Shown: piece after piece, positions 1-6,048 of the stretch | Position numbering within the stretch: the first letter of the stretch is position 1 | Layout of the letters: every line of letters starts with the position of its first letter | Assembly (NCBI GenBank): GCA_017477005.1 | Contig: JAFUXY010000119.1 | Coordinates: forward strand, 1-6,048 | Source of the DNA: Lachnospiraceae bacterium | GTDB taxonomy: Bacteria; Bacillota; Clostridia; Lachnospirales; Lachnospiraceae | Direction of reading: 5' to 3' | Length of the DNA: 6,048 bases | Program-made: the position numbers and the translations under genes | Notes under the pieces: model-generated | Seen by the model: only the letters and a program-made list of their open reading frames with translations | Told to the model about the DNA's origin: nothing | Databases searched by the model: none

Positions 1-2
1 AT

Positions 3-1136
3 ACCAAAGGGAGCATGCCCTATGCACGAACCTTGGTCGGCATTTACGGATACTGCATACGACCGGTCATTATTGTTCTTTTCTGTTATTTGATAAATAT
101 CAACAGGAAATACCTGGCTGCGTGGATTCTTGTGGCTGTCAATGCCATTATAAATTTGACAGCCATCTGGTCTGGGATTTGTTTTTCCATCACGCCGGAC
201 AATCAGTTTGTCAGGGGACCGCTTGGCTATACCTGCCATATTACAAGCGCCATATTGCTTGTCTATTTATCCTGGCTTGCGCTCAGCGAATTTGATTTTT
301 CCAGCAAAAAGGATACGGTTTTCCCACTGATCATTGCCCTCATGGTCGCAGCCTCCGTGATCGCAGATTCCTTCGTGGATTATCGAAAGTTTCCCGCCAC
401 CTTTTTGACCGTTGCGGTGGTATCCGGGAGTCTTTTTTATTATATTTGGCTTCATCTGCAGTTTTTTCGGGAGCATGAAAAGGATTTGATGGCGGAGCTT
501 AGGATCAAAGCAATCATCTCGCAGATGCAGCCTCATTTTATCTACAATAGTCTGTCTGTGATCAGTTCCTACTTGGACGAGCCGGATATGGCGGAGGAGG
601 CCATGGAGCATTTTGCTGGATTTTTGCGGGGAAATATCGATTTACTCAATACCGATGAATGCATCCGGGTTCAAAAAGAACTGAATACGGTGGACAATTA
701 TCTGTATTTGGTTGGGAAGAGGTTCGGCGACAAGATTGTCGTAGAAAAAGATATCGCCGATTCGAATTTTTTCCTCCCTCCGTTCACGATCCAGGCTTTG
801 GTCGAGAATGCGATCACGCATGGTATTCGGAAAAACCGCGGAGGAAAAGGGACACTATGGCTGAAAATCTACAGCACGAAAGAGGCGCATATCATTGAAG
901 TGTCCGACGACGGTGTGGGATTTGATGTTTCTTCGCTGAATGACTGGTATGAAGCGGGGGAAGGGGACGAATCCCATATAGGTCTAAGCAGCGCCAAAGA
1001 GCGATTGCGGTTCATGTCGAAAGGGACGTTGTCCATTGAAAGCGAGAAAGGGAAAGGAACCAAGGCGGTGGTTTCTATTCCCAAGCTTCAAGATACGGTT
1101 TCAAAAAATCCCCGAGTGAAAACGAGGAATTCATGA
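3..1136 (+). CDS. Sensor histidine kinase, LytS/YesM-like class (5' partial)
   Basis: Membrane-bound sensor kinase that should autophosphorylate on histidine and pass the phosphate to the regulator encoded next. Counting residues from the first ATG at 15, about five hydrophobic membrane segments are visible (roughly 9-29, 35-57, 75-92, 102-120, 128-150). A short linker then leads to the His_kinase (PF06580-type) box QMQPHFIYNSL with His174. The ATPase part has an N box VENAITHGI (Asn265), a G1 box DDGVGFD (298-304) and a G2-like stretch GLSSAKERL (323-331). The frame is open to the window edge, and the GGGAG before the ATG at 15 sits only one base away, too close to act as a ribosome site, so the true start is probably upstream and further membrane segments may be missing. 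The end overlaps the regulator gene by four bases (ATGA), implying coupled translation. The class is clear; the signal sensed is unknown. Confidence 0.93.
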   Translation, partial: TKGSMPYARTLVGIYGYCIRPVIIVLFCYLININRKYLAAWILVAVNAIINLTAIWSGICFSITPDNQFVRGPLGYTCHITSAILLVYLSWLALSEFDFSSKKDTVFPLIIALMVAASVIADSFVDYRKFPATFLTVAVVSGSLFYYIWLHLQFFREHEKDLMAELRIKAIISQMQPHFIYNSLSVISSYLDEPDMAEEAMEHFAGFLRGNIDLLNTDECIRVQKELNTVDNYLYLVGKRFGDKIVVEKDIADSNFFLPPFTIQALVENAITHGIRKNRGGKGTLWLKIYSTKEAHIIEVSDDGVGFDVSSLNDWYEAGEGDESHIGLSSAKERLRFMSKGTLSIESEKGKGTKAVVSIPKLQDTVSKNPRVKTRNS

Positions 1137-1954
1137 TGAATATAATGATCGTAGACGATGAAAGAACAGCCATCAATAATCTTGTCAGAATTTTGCGAAA
1201 GCTGGTGCCGCAAGCTTCCATAGACAAGGTGGAGGAAGCCGAGGAGGCGCTTTCAATATGCCGGACAAAGAAGCCGGACGTGATTTTTCTGGATATCAAT
1301 ATGCCGGATATGGACGGACTAGCGATGGCGAAGGAGATCAACCGGCTGCAGCCTCAGACGAATATCGTTATGGTGACGGCCTACGAAGAATATGCGCTCG
1401 ACGCCATGAAGCTGTATGTGAGTGATTATATCTTGAAACCCGCCATCACCGGGGATGTCCGAAATGCGCTGATTCATTTGCGCAACCCTATTCATGAATT
1501 TCGGAAGGGTTTGTACGTGCAATGCTTTGGATCTTTTGCCGTATTTTTTGACGGAGAACCGGTGCGGTTTTCAAGGGCCAAAATAAAGGAATTGTTTGCG
1601 TATCTGATCGACCGAAGAGGGGCGGAATGTACCAATTCGGAGCTGCGGGCCGTGCTTTGGCGGGACAGCGTAAAGGACGACGAAAAGCAAAGGAAGTATT
1701 TCGCCCAGATTGTTTATGAATTTCGTTCCCTGCTCGAAGAACTCGGATGCTCGGAGGTGTTTTCCCAACGAAGAGATGCGTATGCGATCGTGCCGGACAA
1801 GATCCACTGCGATTATTACGAGGCATTGAAAGGGGACAAGGAGGTTCTGATCCATTACGAAGGCGAATATATGAGTCAATATGAGTGGTCGGAGGAGCGG
1901 ATCGGGATCATCAGCGAAAGGCTGCATCGAAAAAAAGAAAGCGAAATCCTGTGA
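1133..1954 (+). CDS. Response regulator: receiver domain plus SARP/OmpR-like winged helix
   Basis: Cytoplasmic DNA-binding partner of the upstream kinase. The receiver domain (about 1-118) carries the acidic pair Asp8-Asp9, phosphoacceptor Asp54 in FLDINMPDMDG, Thr82 and Lys102 in the LKP motif. From about residue 127 the sequence CFGSFAVFFDGEPVRFSRAK begins a SARP-type Trans_reg_C winged helix running to about 222. It is followed by a short BTAD-like piece with YEGEYMSQYEW (242-252), far shorter than a full BTAD of about 150 residues. LytS-class kinases more often pair with LytTR or AraC-type regulators, so this pairing is notable, though SARP-type partners are known in Clostridia. Two adjacent ATGs compete as start: GAGGA at 1124-1128 lies 4 bases from the ATG at 1133 and 7 from the ATG at 1136. 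The second has better spacing and would remove one Met. No terminator follows. Confidence 0.93.
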   Translation: MMNIMIVDDERTAINNLVRILRKLVPQASIDKVEEAEEALSICRTKKPDVIFLDINMPDMDGLAMAKEINRLQPQTNIVMVTAYEEYALDAMKLYVSDYILKPAITGDVRNALIHLRNPIHEFRKGLYVQCFGSFAVFFDGEPVRFSRAKIKELFAYLIDRRGAECTNSELRAVLWRDSVKDDEKQRKYFAQIVYEFRSLLEELGCSEVFSQRRDAYAIVPDKIHCDYYEALKGDKEVLIHYEGEYMSQYEWSEERIGIISERLHRKKESEIL

Positions 1955-1984
1955 TACTGGCGTGATAGTGGGTGTGCTATATTT
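1951..1984 (+). repeat. Helically phased direct repeats, candidate regulator binding site
   Basis: GTGATACTGGC at 1951-1961 is followed directly by GTGATAGTGGG at 1962-1972, matching at 9 of 11 positions. A weaker copy, GTGCTATATTT, starts at 1974, giving start-to-start spacings of 11 and 12 bp. The array begins in the last codons of the response regulator gene and ends 11 bases before the -10 box of the next promoter, covering the place of the missing -35. SARP/OmpR-type winged helices are known to bind direct repeats with about one helical turn of spacing next to the -35 region, so this is a good candidate site for the regulator encoded just upstream. The repeats are seen; the binding is inferred. 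Confidence 0.6.
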
Positions 1985-2001
1985 ATGCGCAATGATATAA
2001 T
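1973..2001 (+). promoter_or_regulatory. Extended -10 promoter with weak -35
   Basis: TATAAT at 1996-2001 is preceded by TG one base upstream (TGATATAAT, 1993-2001), a full extended -10 element. The hexamer at -35 with a 17-bp spacer is TGTGCT (1973-1978), a poor match to TTGACA, as expected for an activator-dependent promoter. Transcription should start near 2008, leaving a leader of about 50 bases before the ATG at 2058. It would drive the secreted transglutaminase-like gene and probably the GNAT gene behind it. Confidence 0.7.
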
Positions 2002-2010
2002 ACATACCTT

Positions 2011-2032
2011 GCGTTTATTCGAGAATAAATGC
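2011..2032 (+). promoter_or_regulatory. 22-bp palindrome at the transcription start, putative operator
   Basis: The arms GCGTTTATTC (2011-2020) and GAATAAATGC (2023-2032) are complementary at 9 of 10 positions, the odd pair being a G:T, around a central GA. The element spans about +4 to +25 relative to the predicted start, a classic position for a repressor operator. In RNA it could form a hairpin with a four-base loop once the top pair opens, but the ribosome site at 2047 lies 14 bases beyond it and would not be covered. There is no following T-run, so it does not look like a terminator. It does not resemble the upstream GTGATA repeats, so a different protein would be expected to bind it. 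Confidence 0.55.
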
Positions 2033-2057
2033 ACCAAACCAGAGTCAGGAGGAAACC

Positions 2058-4403
2058 ATGAAAAAGAATATGACAGCAGTGGCACTGACACTCGTCTTTA
2101 CAATGGCATCCACGTCCATTTGCGCTTCGTGGATGCCATTTTCATGCCCTGCGGATCGGGTGCTTGCGGCAGAGATCGATTCTGATTTTGACGAAGAGAC
2201 CGATTCGGCTAATTTCGAGGAAAACACCGATAATATTGAGCATCCGAGGGACAAGGAAGCCACCGAAGAGAAGGAGTCCGGAGAAATCCTGAAAATAGAC
2301 GGCGAGGGCGGCGCGGACGATTTCATCCGTTATTTACAGGATGTCGTTTTCAGGGTAGGTGTAGATTCTGATGCTTCTGAAGTCGAAATCGTCGATCCGG
2401 GTTCTGAAAAAACGGAATGGATAGAAAAAGGCGTTTCCGGCAGAGCCTATTATGACGTTCTGAACAAAGCCGAAAAGGCGCTCTATGATTATTTTGATCT
2501 CGAGGCGGAGATTTTCATGGATGATCCGGATTTCGTACGTTTGAGAGAGTTCGGAGATGTGGATGAAGAATCGTACAAATTCAAGATCAACAGCGAAAAA
2601 GTCACTGGCGCGGCGCTCATACCGATTCCGCTCTATGGTTTAGACGCCTATGAAGGCGATTCGATATCCTTGGAACGAGCCATGGATATCTACGATGTGT
2701 TCTTCATGGACAATCCACAGTATTATTTTATGTATAATAGCGTGTCCTCGTTTACAAACGATGAAGGAGAGGCAGTGGCTGTGGCGCCCTATGTGTACGA
2801 TGCCTTTTCCGCAGGACTTGAGAGCGGCCGTTATGCGACCATCGATAGGCCTGCCTCGTATGAGGACGTCGGAATGCGTATTGCTTCCTTTGGCACTTTG
2901 AAAAAAAGGGTGGAGAACGCCTGTGATGAAATCAAAAACACAGAGGCTTGGAAGGCCGGTACAACGCCGGCAAAGCTGCGGGCTGTGCATGACTGGCTTA
3001 TTTCGCATGTGGATTATGACCAGTTTGGAGGTGGCTATGTGTCGCTGGGAAAGCTGGAAGCCTCCCGCTATGCGAATACCTACGAAAAGCTTGCCATAAA
3101 AAACAATGATGAAGAGATAGAGCTCTACCATGAAAACTGCGCCAAGGCCGATGAGGACTATTCCTTTTCCCAAAGTGCGTTCAGTGTGTTCGGGAGGGAG
3201 CTAATCGACAACACCTATCCCATTTTCTATGGAGACGAAGATTATACGCCGCGGTATTATGGGGAGGCCAGAAAAGATGCGCATACCGGAAAAACAATAG
3301 CGTATTTTGCGATCTGCCAGGGCTACTGCGCCGGATTTGATCTGCTGTGCCGCTATCTGGATCTGTCGGCCACGGTGGCCTTCAACGAAGGACACTGCTG
3401 GAATCTGGCAAAGCTCGAAGATGTAGACGGCTATGAGGACGGCTGGTATCATATCGATGCAACCTGGGATGACGAAGGCGGGAAGCCGGAGGAGGTTCGT
3501 TCACCCAAAGGCATTGCTTACCAATATTTCCTGCTTCCGAACAGCGGCGATTTTGCGGATGGACATGACTATTCCTCGAGGAGCGAAAAGTGGATCGACA
3601 GCTTGAAGGAGGTATCCTCTCTACCCGACTCCCTGTATCCGGCGCAGCATTTCTATGCCAGAAGCGACAATTTTTCCAGCTGCTATTTCCTGAAAGAAAA
3701 CAACGGCACCTACAGCCTGTATCTGGCCAAAGGAGAGGGCAATCATACGGCCGCTGGGGCAGCGTACAGCGGGACAAGGAGCCAGATCCAGAAAATCTTT
3801 GATGAAAAGGGGCTTACGGGCATTGTCGATAGTCCGGGATACATGAAGCATACAGATACGGTCGCCGGTTCACGTACGACCACCGGTTCAAATACACAAA
3901 CGGCCGCCTATTCCTCATCCGCTGCCGCATCTACTTCGAACACAAAAAGCGGCGGTTCATCTTCTTCAAAACAGAAAACCTACCGTGTCGGAAGGGGAAA
4001 CGGAAAGGCATATTACCGAAAGGGGAAAAAGAACAAGGCGCATTATTTTGAGACGGCCGCAGGCAAAAACGCAAAGGAAATCGTCATTCCGGCAACGGTA
4101 AAGTTCAAAAAGAAAAAATGGAAGGTGGCGTACGTGGATTCCTATGCGTTTACCGGGGCGGACAAGCTCCAAAGGGTTGTGGTCGGAAAGAATGTTGAGG
4201 TGATCCAAAAAGAAGCCTTTTTCGGATGCAAACGATTGAAGGAAATCGTCGTTTATTCCACGAAACTGGGCGCCTCAAAATGCAAGCACGCCCTGGATGG
4301 CTCCGGTATAAAAACAGTCTATGTTCCGGAGAAAAAGCTGGCGGCCTACAAAAAGATTTTCGGAGCGAAAAAGGTGCGAAGAATAAAGGACAAGAACGAA
4401 TAA
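2058..4403 (+). CDS. Secreted transglutaminase-like protein with BspA-type leucine-rich repeats
   Basis: Predicted exported 781-residue protein. A signal peptide covers about 1-38, with likely cleavage in VLA-AE, then an acidic stretch (39-85). Residues 120-300 form an uncharacterised region, including AEKALYDYF and FFMDNPQYYFMYN, of a kind seen before transglutaminase cores in clostridial surface proteins. The core (about 300-475) has the papain-like triad Cys424 (CQGYCAGF), His447 (NEGHCWNL) and Asp467 (YHIDATWDD), so it is probably active as a protein crosslinker, amidase or cysteine protease; the sequence does not say which. A Ser/Thr/Ala linker (about 600-638) leads to a lysine-rich region (640-781) with LRR_5/BspA-like units such as AFTGADKLQRVVVGKNVEVI and AFFGCKRLKEIVV. 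There is no LPXTG or C-terminal membrane anchor; the basic tail may hold it to the anionic envelope. The start is fixed by AGGAGG at 2047-2052, 5 bases before the ATG. Confidence 0.9.
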   Translation: MKKNMTAVALTLVFTMASTSICASWMPFSCPADRVLAAEIDSDFDEETDSANFEENTDNIEHPRDKEATEEKESGEILKIDGEGGADDFIRYLQDVVFRVGVDSDASEVEIVDPGSEKTEWIEKGVSGRAYYDVLNKAEKALYDYFDLEAEIFMDDPDFVRLREFGDVDEESYKFKINSEKVTGAALIPIPLYGLDAYEGDSISLERAMDIYDVFFMDNPQYYFMYNSVSSFTNDEGEAVAVAPYVYDAFSAGLESGRYATIDRPASYEDVGMRIASFGTLKKRVENACDEIKNTEAWKAGTTPAKLRAVHDWLISHVDYDQFGGGYVSLGKLEASRYANTYEKLAIKNNDEEIELYHENCAKADEDYSFSQSAFSVFGRELIDNTYPIFYGDEDYTPRYYGEARKDAHTGKTIAYFAICQGYCAGFDLLCRYLDLSATVAFNEGHCWNLAKLEDVDGYEDGWYHIDATWDDEGGKPEEVRSPKGIAYQYFLLPNSGDFADGHDYSSRSEKWIDSLKEVSSLPDSLYPAQHFYARSDNFSSCYFLKENNGTYSLYLAKGEGNHTAAGAAYSGTRSQIQKIFDEKGLTGIVDSPGYMKHTDTVAGSRTTTGSNTQTAAYSSSAAASTSNTKSGGSSSSKQKTYRVGRGNGKAYYRKGKKNKAHYFETAAGKNAKEIVIPATVKFKKKKWKVAYVDSYAFTGADKLQRVVVGKNVEVIQKEAFFGCKRLKEIVVYSTKLGASKCKHALDGSGIKTVYVPEKKLAAYKKIFGAKKVRRIKDKNE

Positions 4404-4418
4404 AGCGGAGGAAAAAGC

Positions 4419-5240
4419 ATGCAGTTTACACGGATTGAAGCAGAAAACGAAGCGTATTTTGCGGAACTTTTGCCGGAGGATATGCGGCAGGACGATTCGC
4501 TTTTGAAGCTGGGCCTGCTCGATGGCAAAAATGTTCCGATCTGCGCGTTGGCTCTGGACGTTTGGGAGCGGATGGCGTATCTGAAATGGGTCTACACCGA
4601 CCCGGACAAACGGGGCAAGGGCGCGGCGTCCGCGCTTTTGGAGAAGGCGCTGTCTCTGTTTGCTGACTTGCCGTTCGAAGGCATGGAGGCCGATTTCCTC
4701 GAGAGTGACTACGAAATCGAAGCGCTTTTGGAGGCGCGGGGATTTTTGACGGAATCGGTGGCAAACATCTACAGCGTTCCTATTTTAGACCTCATGTATG
4801 CGGACGAAATGGATGTTTTGGTGCAGGCGGAGGGAAAGCGCTGCAAGGCAAAGCCCCTTTCCGACGAGGCTATGCGGGAGAAATTTTTGGAGTATATGAG
4901 GACGCATGGAATAAGCCGGCGCTTTCTGTCCCATATTTCCGAGGAGCTTTGCCCGATTGTGGCAGGAAAGGACGGGGAAGTAAAGAGCGGCATGCTGGTG
5001 CGCGAAGAAGGCAGATACGATCTGGCGGTCAACTATCTCTTTGGAAATGGGAACGTCAGGGATATGGTCAACCTTCTTGTCAGCTTTTATGAATTGCTTG
5101 TGGGAACGGGACGAACCGACGGGAACCTGCGGTTTACGAGCCGACAGTCGGTCGTGCTGGAGTACATCGAGAAGCTGACCGGGGAAGAACGCAGCGCCTA
5201 CCGTCTGCAGGGCATCCGCCATGCGGTGCGGCTGTTTTGA
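4419..5240 (+). CDS. GNAT-family N-acetyltransferase, possibly two-domain
   Basis: Predicted cytoplasmic acetyl-CoA-dependent acyltransferase. The N-terminal domain (about 1-125) has GNAT motif A: the strand AYLKWVYTDP (53-62), then the acetyl-CoA pyrophosphate loop RGKGAA (65-70, fitting Q/RxxGxG/A) and the helix SALLEKALSLF. ALLEARGFL (102-110) matches the usual late GNAT 'ly.k.GF' region. At 273 residues it is longer than a single GNAT (about 150). Residues 130-273 contain strand-like segments (CPIVAGKDGEVKSGMLVREE, DLAVNYLFG) and a helix (MVNLLVSFYELLVG) that could be a second, degenerate GNAT fold without a visible motif A. GGAGG at 4407-4411, 7 bases before the ATG, supports the start. 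It follows the secreted protein gene by 15 bases with no terminator or promoter visible, so co-transcription is likely. The substrate is unknown. Confidence 0.85.
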   Translation: MQFTRIEAENEAYFAELLPEDMRQDDSLLKLGLLDGKNVPICALALDVWERMAYLKWVYTDPDKRGKGAASALLEKALSLFADLPFEGMEADFLESDYEIEALLEARGFLTESVANIYSVPILDLMYADEMDVLVQAEGKRCKAKPLSDEAMREKFLEYMRTHGISRRFLSHISEELCPIVAGKDGEVKSGMLVREEGRYDLAVNYLFGNGNVRDMVNLLVSFYELLVGTGRTDGNLRFTSRQSVVLEYIEKLTGEERSAYRLQGIRHAVRLF

Positions 5241-5244
5241 ATAC

Positions 5245-5266
5245 TGTTGCACTTTTGTTGCGCTGG
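5245..5266 (+). repeat. 11-bp direct repeat upstream of the last gene
   Basis: TGTTGCACTTT (5245-5255) is followed at once by TGTTGCGCTGG (5256-5266), agreeing at 8 of the first 9 bases with an exact 11-bp period. It starts just after the GNAT stop codon and ends six bases before a possible -10 box. The spacing matches that of the GTGATA pair at 1951-1972, but the bases agree only at about half the positions (11 of 22 in an ungapped alignment), so a shared regulator is only a possibility. Confidence 0.4.
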
Positions 5267-5272
5267 CAGGCC

Positions 5273-5278
5273 TATACT
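5273..5278 (+). promoter_or_regulatory. Possible -10 box for the last gene
   Basis: TATACT matches five of six bases of TATAAT and lies 46 bases before the ATG at 5325. No -35 stands at 16-18 bp: the hexamer at 17 bp is CACTTT (5250-5255), and TTGCAC (5247-5252) is 20 bp away. Like the promoter at 1996 it would need an activator. The gene may alternatively be read through from the GNAT gene, since no terminator was found in the 84-base gap. Confidence 0.4.
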
Positions 5279-5324
5279 AAGCAAGCAAAAATACGATACG
5301 GTTACCAATGAGGAGGATTCGAGC

Positions 5325-6048
5325 ATGAGTATCCGAAAAACAGAATTCAAAAAACCGGAAACCATCAATACACAAGCAGATTTTTTGCAGGAGGATCCGG
5401 TATTTACTATCAAACGTGCGGACACCACCTACGAAGTACGGCGTCCGGAAGCGGAGGACCTGATAAAAAAGCAAAGGCAGGAGCCAAAAAAAGCCCAGCC
5501 TGCGTCGATTGACGAAGTAAAGGAAAAAGCAAAGGAGATCCCGGTTGTCATGCCGGAGGCTCCGATTCAAAAAACACAGAAAGAAAAGCTGATCGAGGAT
5601 ATCAAAACCTCTCATCAGACGCTCGAGGAGACCGAAGAACGCATTTACGGAAAGAATGCGGGGGAACTCAAAAAAACCCGCCTGGCGGATCTGGACGAAT
5701 CGGATCTCGAAAAGCGCGCCGAGGAAGCCCAAAAGCGGATGGCGCTGTCCAAAAACCTGATCCGCGTGGAGGAGAAGGCGAAGAAGCCGTATGTGCGCAA
5801 CCACACGGCGCTTTCTCCGGAGGAGCTGAAGAAAAAGATCAAAGCGTTTTATGATATATCCGAAAAGGCCGAAAACGTGGAAAAAGACGATACCTTCGTC
5901 AAAAATCTTGCCGAAAACTACGCCCTTTGCGATATTGCCGACAATATGAAGCGCTGGATCGCAGAGGCCTCCGAGGGCGGCTATCTGCCGAAAGACGCGA
6001 ATCTTGTGGAAATCGAAAAGCGGATCGCCCGCTTCTCCCGGTTGAAGC
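5325..6048 (+). CDS. Unrecognised highly charged coiled-coil-like protein (3' partial)
   Basis: An uninterrupted frame from the ATG at 5325 to the window end gives 241 complete codons and no stop, so the protein continues beyond. AGGAGG at 5311-5316, 8 bases before the ATG, makes a strong ribosome site and supports the start (MSIRKTEFKK). There is no signal peptide or membrane segment; the product should be cytoplasmic unless exported by another route. It is very rich in Lys and Glu. A Pro-containing low-complexity stretch lies at about 53-84, followed by long probably helical, coiled-coil-prone stretches (about 84-150 and 163-190). The part after about 190 (VKNLAENYALCDIADNMKRW) looks more like a folded helical domain. 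I do not recognise the family and no catalytic motif is visible. Real coding is supported by the ribosome site, the long open frame and codon use like the neighbours. Function unknown. Confidence 0.8.
   Translation, partial: MSIRKTEFKKPETINTQADFLQEDPVFTIKRADTTYEVRRPEAEDLIKKQRQEPKKAQPASIDEVKEKAKEIPVVMPEAPIQKTQKEKLIEDIKTSHQTLEETEERIYGKNAGELKKTRLADLDESDLEKRAEEAQKRMALSKNLIRVEEKAKKPYVRNHTALSPEELKKKIKAFYDISEKAENVEKDDTFVKNLAENYALCDIADNMKRWIAEASEGGYLPKDANLVEIEKRIARFSRLK

Noticed and set aside
15..17. ATG at 15 as the true kinase start
   Set aside because: The frame stays open to the window edge and the purine-rich GGGAG is one base from the ATG, too close for a ribosome site. The gene is more likely cut by the window.
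1571..2005. Minus-strand open frame of 144 codons over the regulator's output domain
   Set aside because: It is antisense to the conserved winged-helix coding region and covers the promoter repeats; no domain is recognisable.
2011..2032. Palindrome read as an intrinsic terminator for the kinase-regulator operon
   Set aside because: The stem is A/T-rich, has a two-base centre and no T-run follows. It also lies downstream of the promoter for the next gene.
2045..2326. Minus-strand Ser-rich open frame
   Set aside because: Mirror image of the acidic, Asp/Glu-rich stretch after the signal peptide of the secreted protein.
2640..3173. Minus-strand open frame of 177 codons inside the transglutaminase-like gene
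   Set aside because: It lies wholly antisense to a gene with a clear signal peptide, ribosome site and conserved motifs, and its translation shows no recognisable domain.
3862..3960. Short direct repeat CCGGTTCA and repetitive Ser/Thr/Ala codons
   Set aside because: Explained by the low-complexity linker of the secreted protein; no unit or spacing suggests a mobile element or CRISPR.
5277..5804. Minus-strand open frame of 175 codons with a hydrophobic, Leu/Phe-rich product
   Set aside because: The hydrophobic look is what the antisense of a Lys/Glu-rich gene produces. The plus-strand frame has AGGAGG at good spacing and continues to the window end.

Overview
The window reads as a low-to-mid G+C Firmicute, most likely an anaerobic Clostridia/Lachnospiraceae-type gut or rumen bacterium. 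This rests on strong AGGAGG-type ribosome sites, an extended -10 promoter, a clostridial signal peptide ending in VLAAE, a secreted transglutaminase-like protein with BspA-type leucine-rich repeats, and a LytS-class histidine kinase paired with a SARP-type response regulator. The assignment comes from family resemblance only; no marker gene is present. All supported genes lie on the plus strand and coding density is high.

Layout. (1) 3-1136: C-terminal part of a multi-pass membrane histidine kinase, cut by the window's left edge. (2) 1133-1954: a response regulator overlapping the kinase by 4 bases, with a receiver domain followed by an OmpR/SARP-like winged helix and a stub of a BTAD domain. 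(3) 1955-2057: a compact control region with three GTGATA-like direct repeats spaced 11 and 12 bp apart, an extended -10 box without a good -35, and a 22-bp near-perfect palindrome just after the expected transcription start. (4) 2058-4403: a 781-residue secreted protein with a Cys-His-Asp transglutaminase-like core and a basic C-terminal LRR_5 region. (5) 4419-5240: a GNAT acetyltransferase only 15 bases downstream, probably co-transcribed with the secreted protein. (6) 5241-5324: a short gap with an 11-bp direct repeat and a possible -10 box. (7) 5325-6048: the start of an unrecognised, highly charged cytoplasmic protein that runs off the right edge.

Working model (inference): the kinase senses a membrane or external signal and phosphorylates the regulator at Asp54. 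The regulator then binds the direct repeats just past its own gene and activates the secreted transglutaminase-like protein and the GNAT gene. The palindrome could add a second, repressing input. The second 11-bp direct repeat before the last gene raises the possibility that it belongs to the same regulon, but the two repeat pairs are not clearly the same motif. No mobile element, CRISPR array, tRNA, rRNA or convincing intrinsic terminator was seen.
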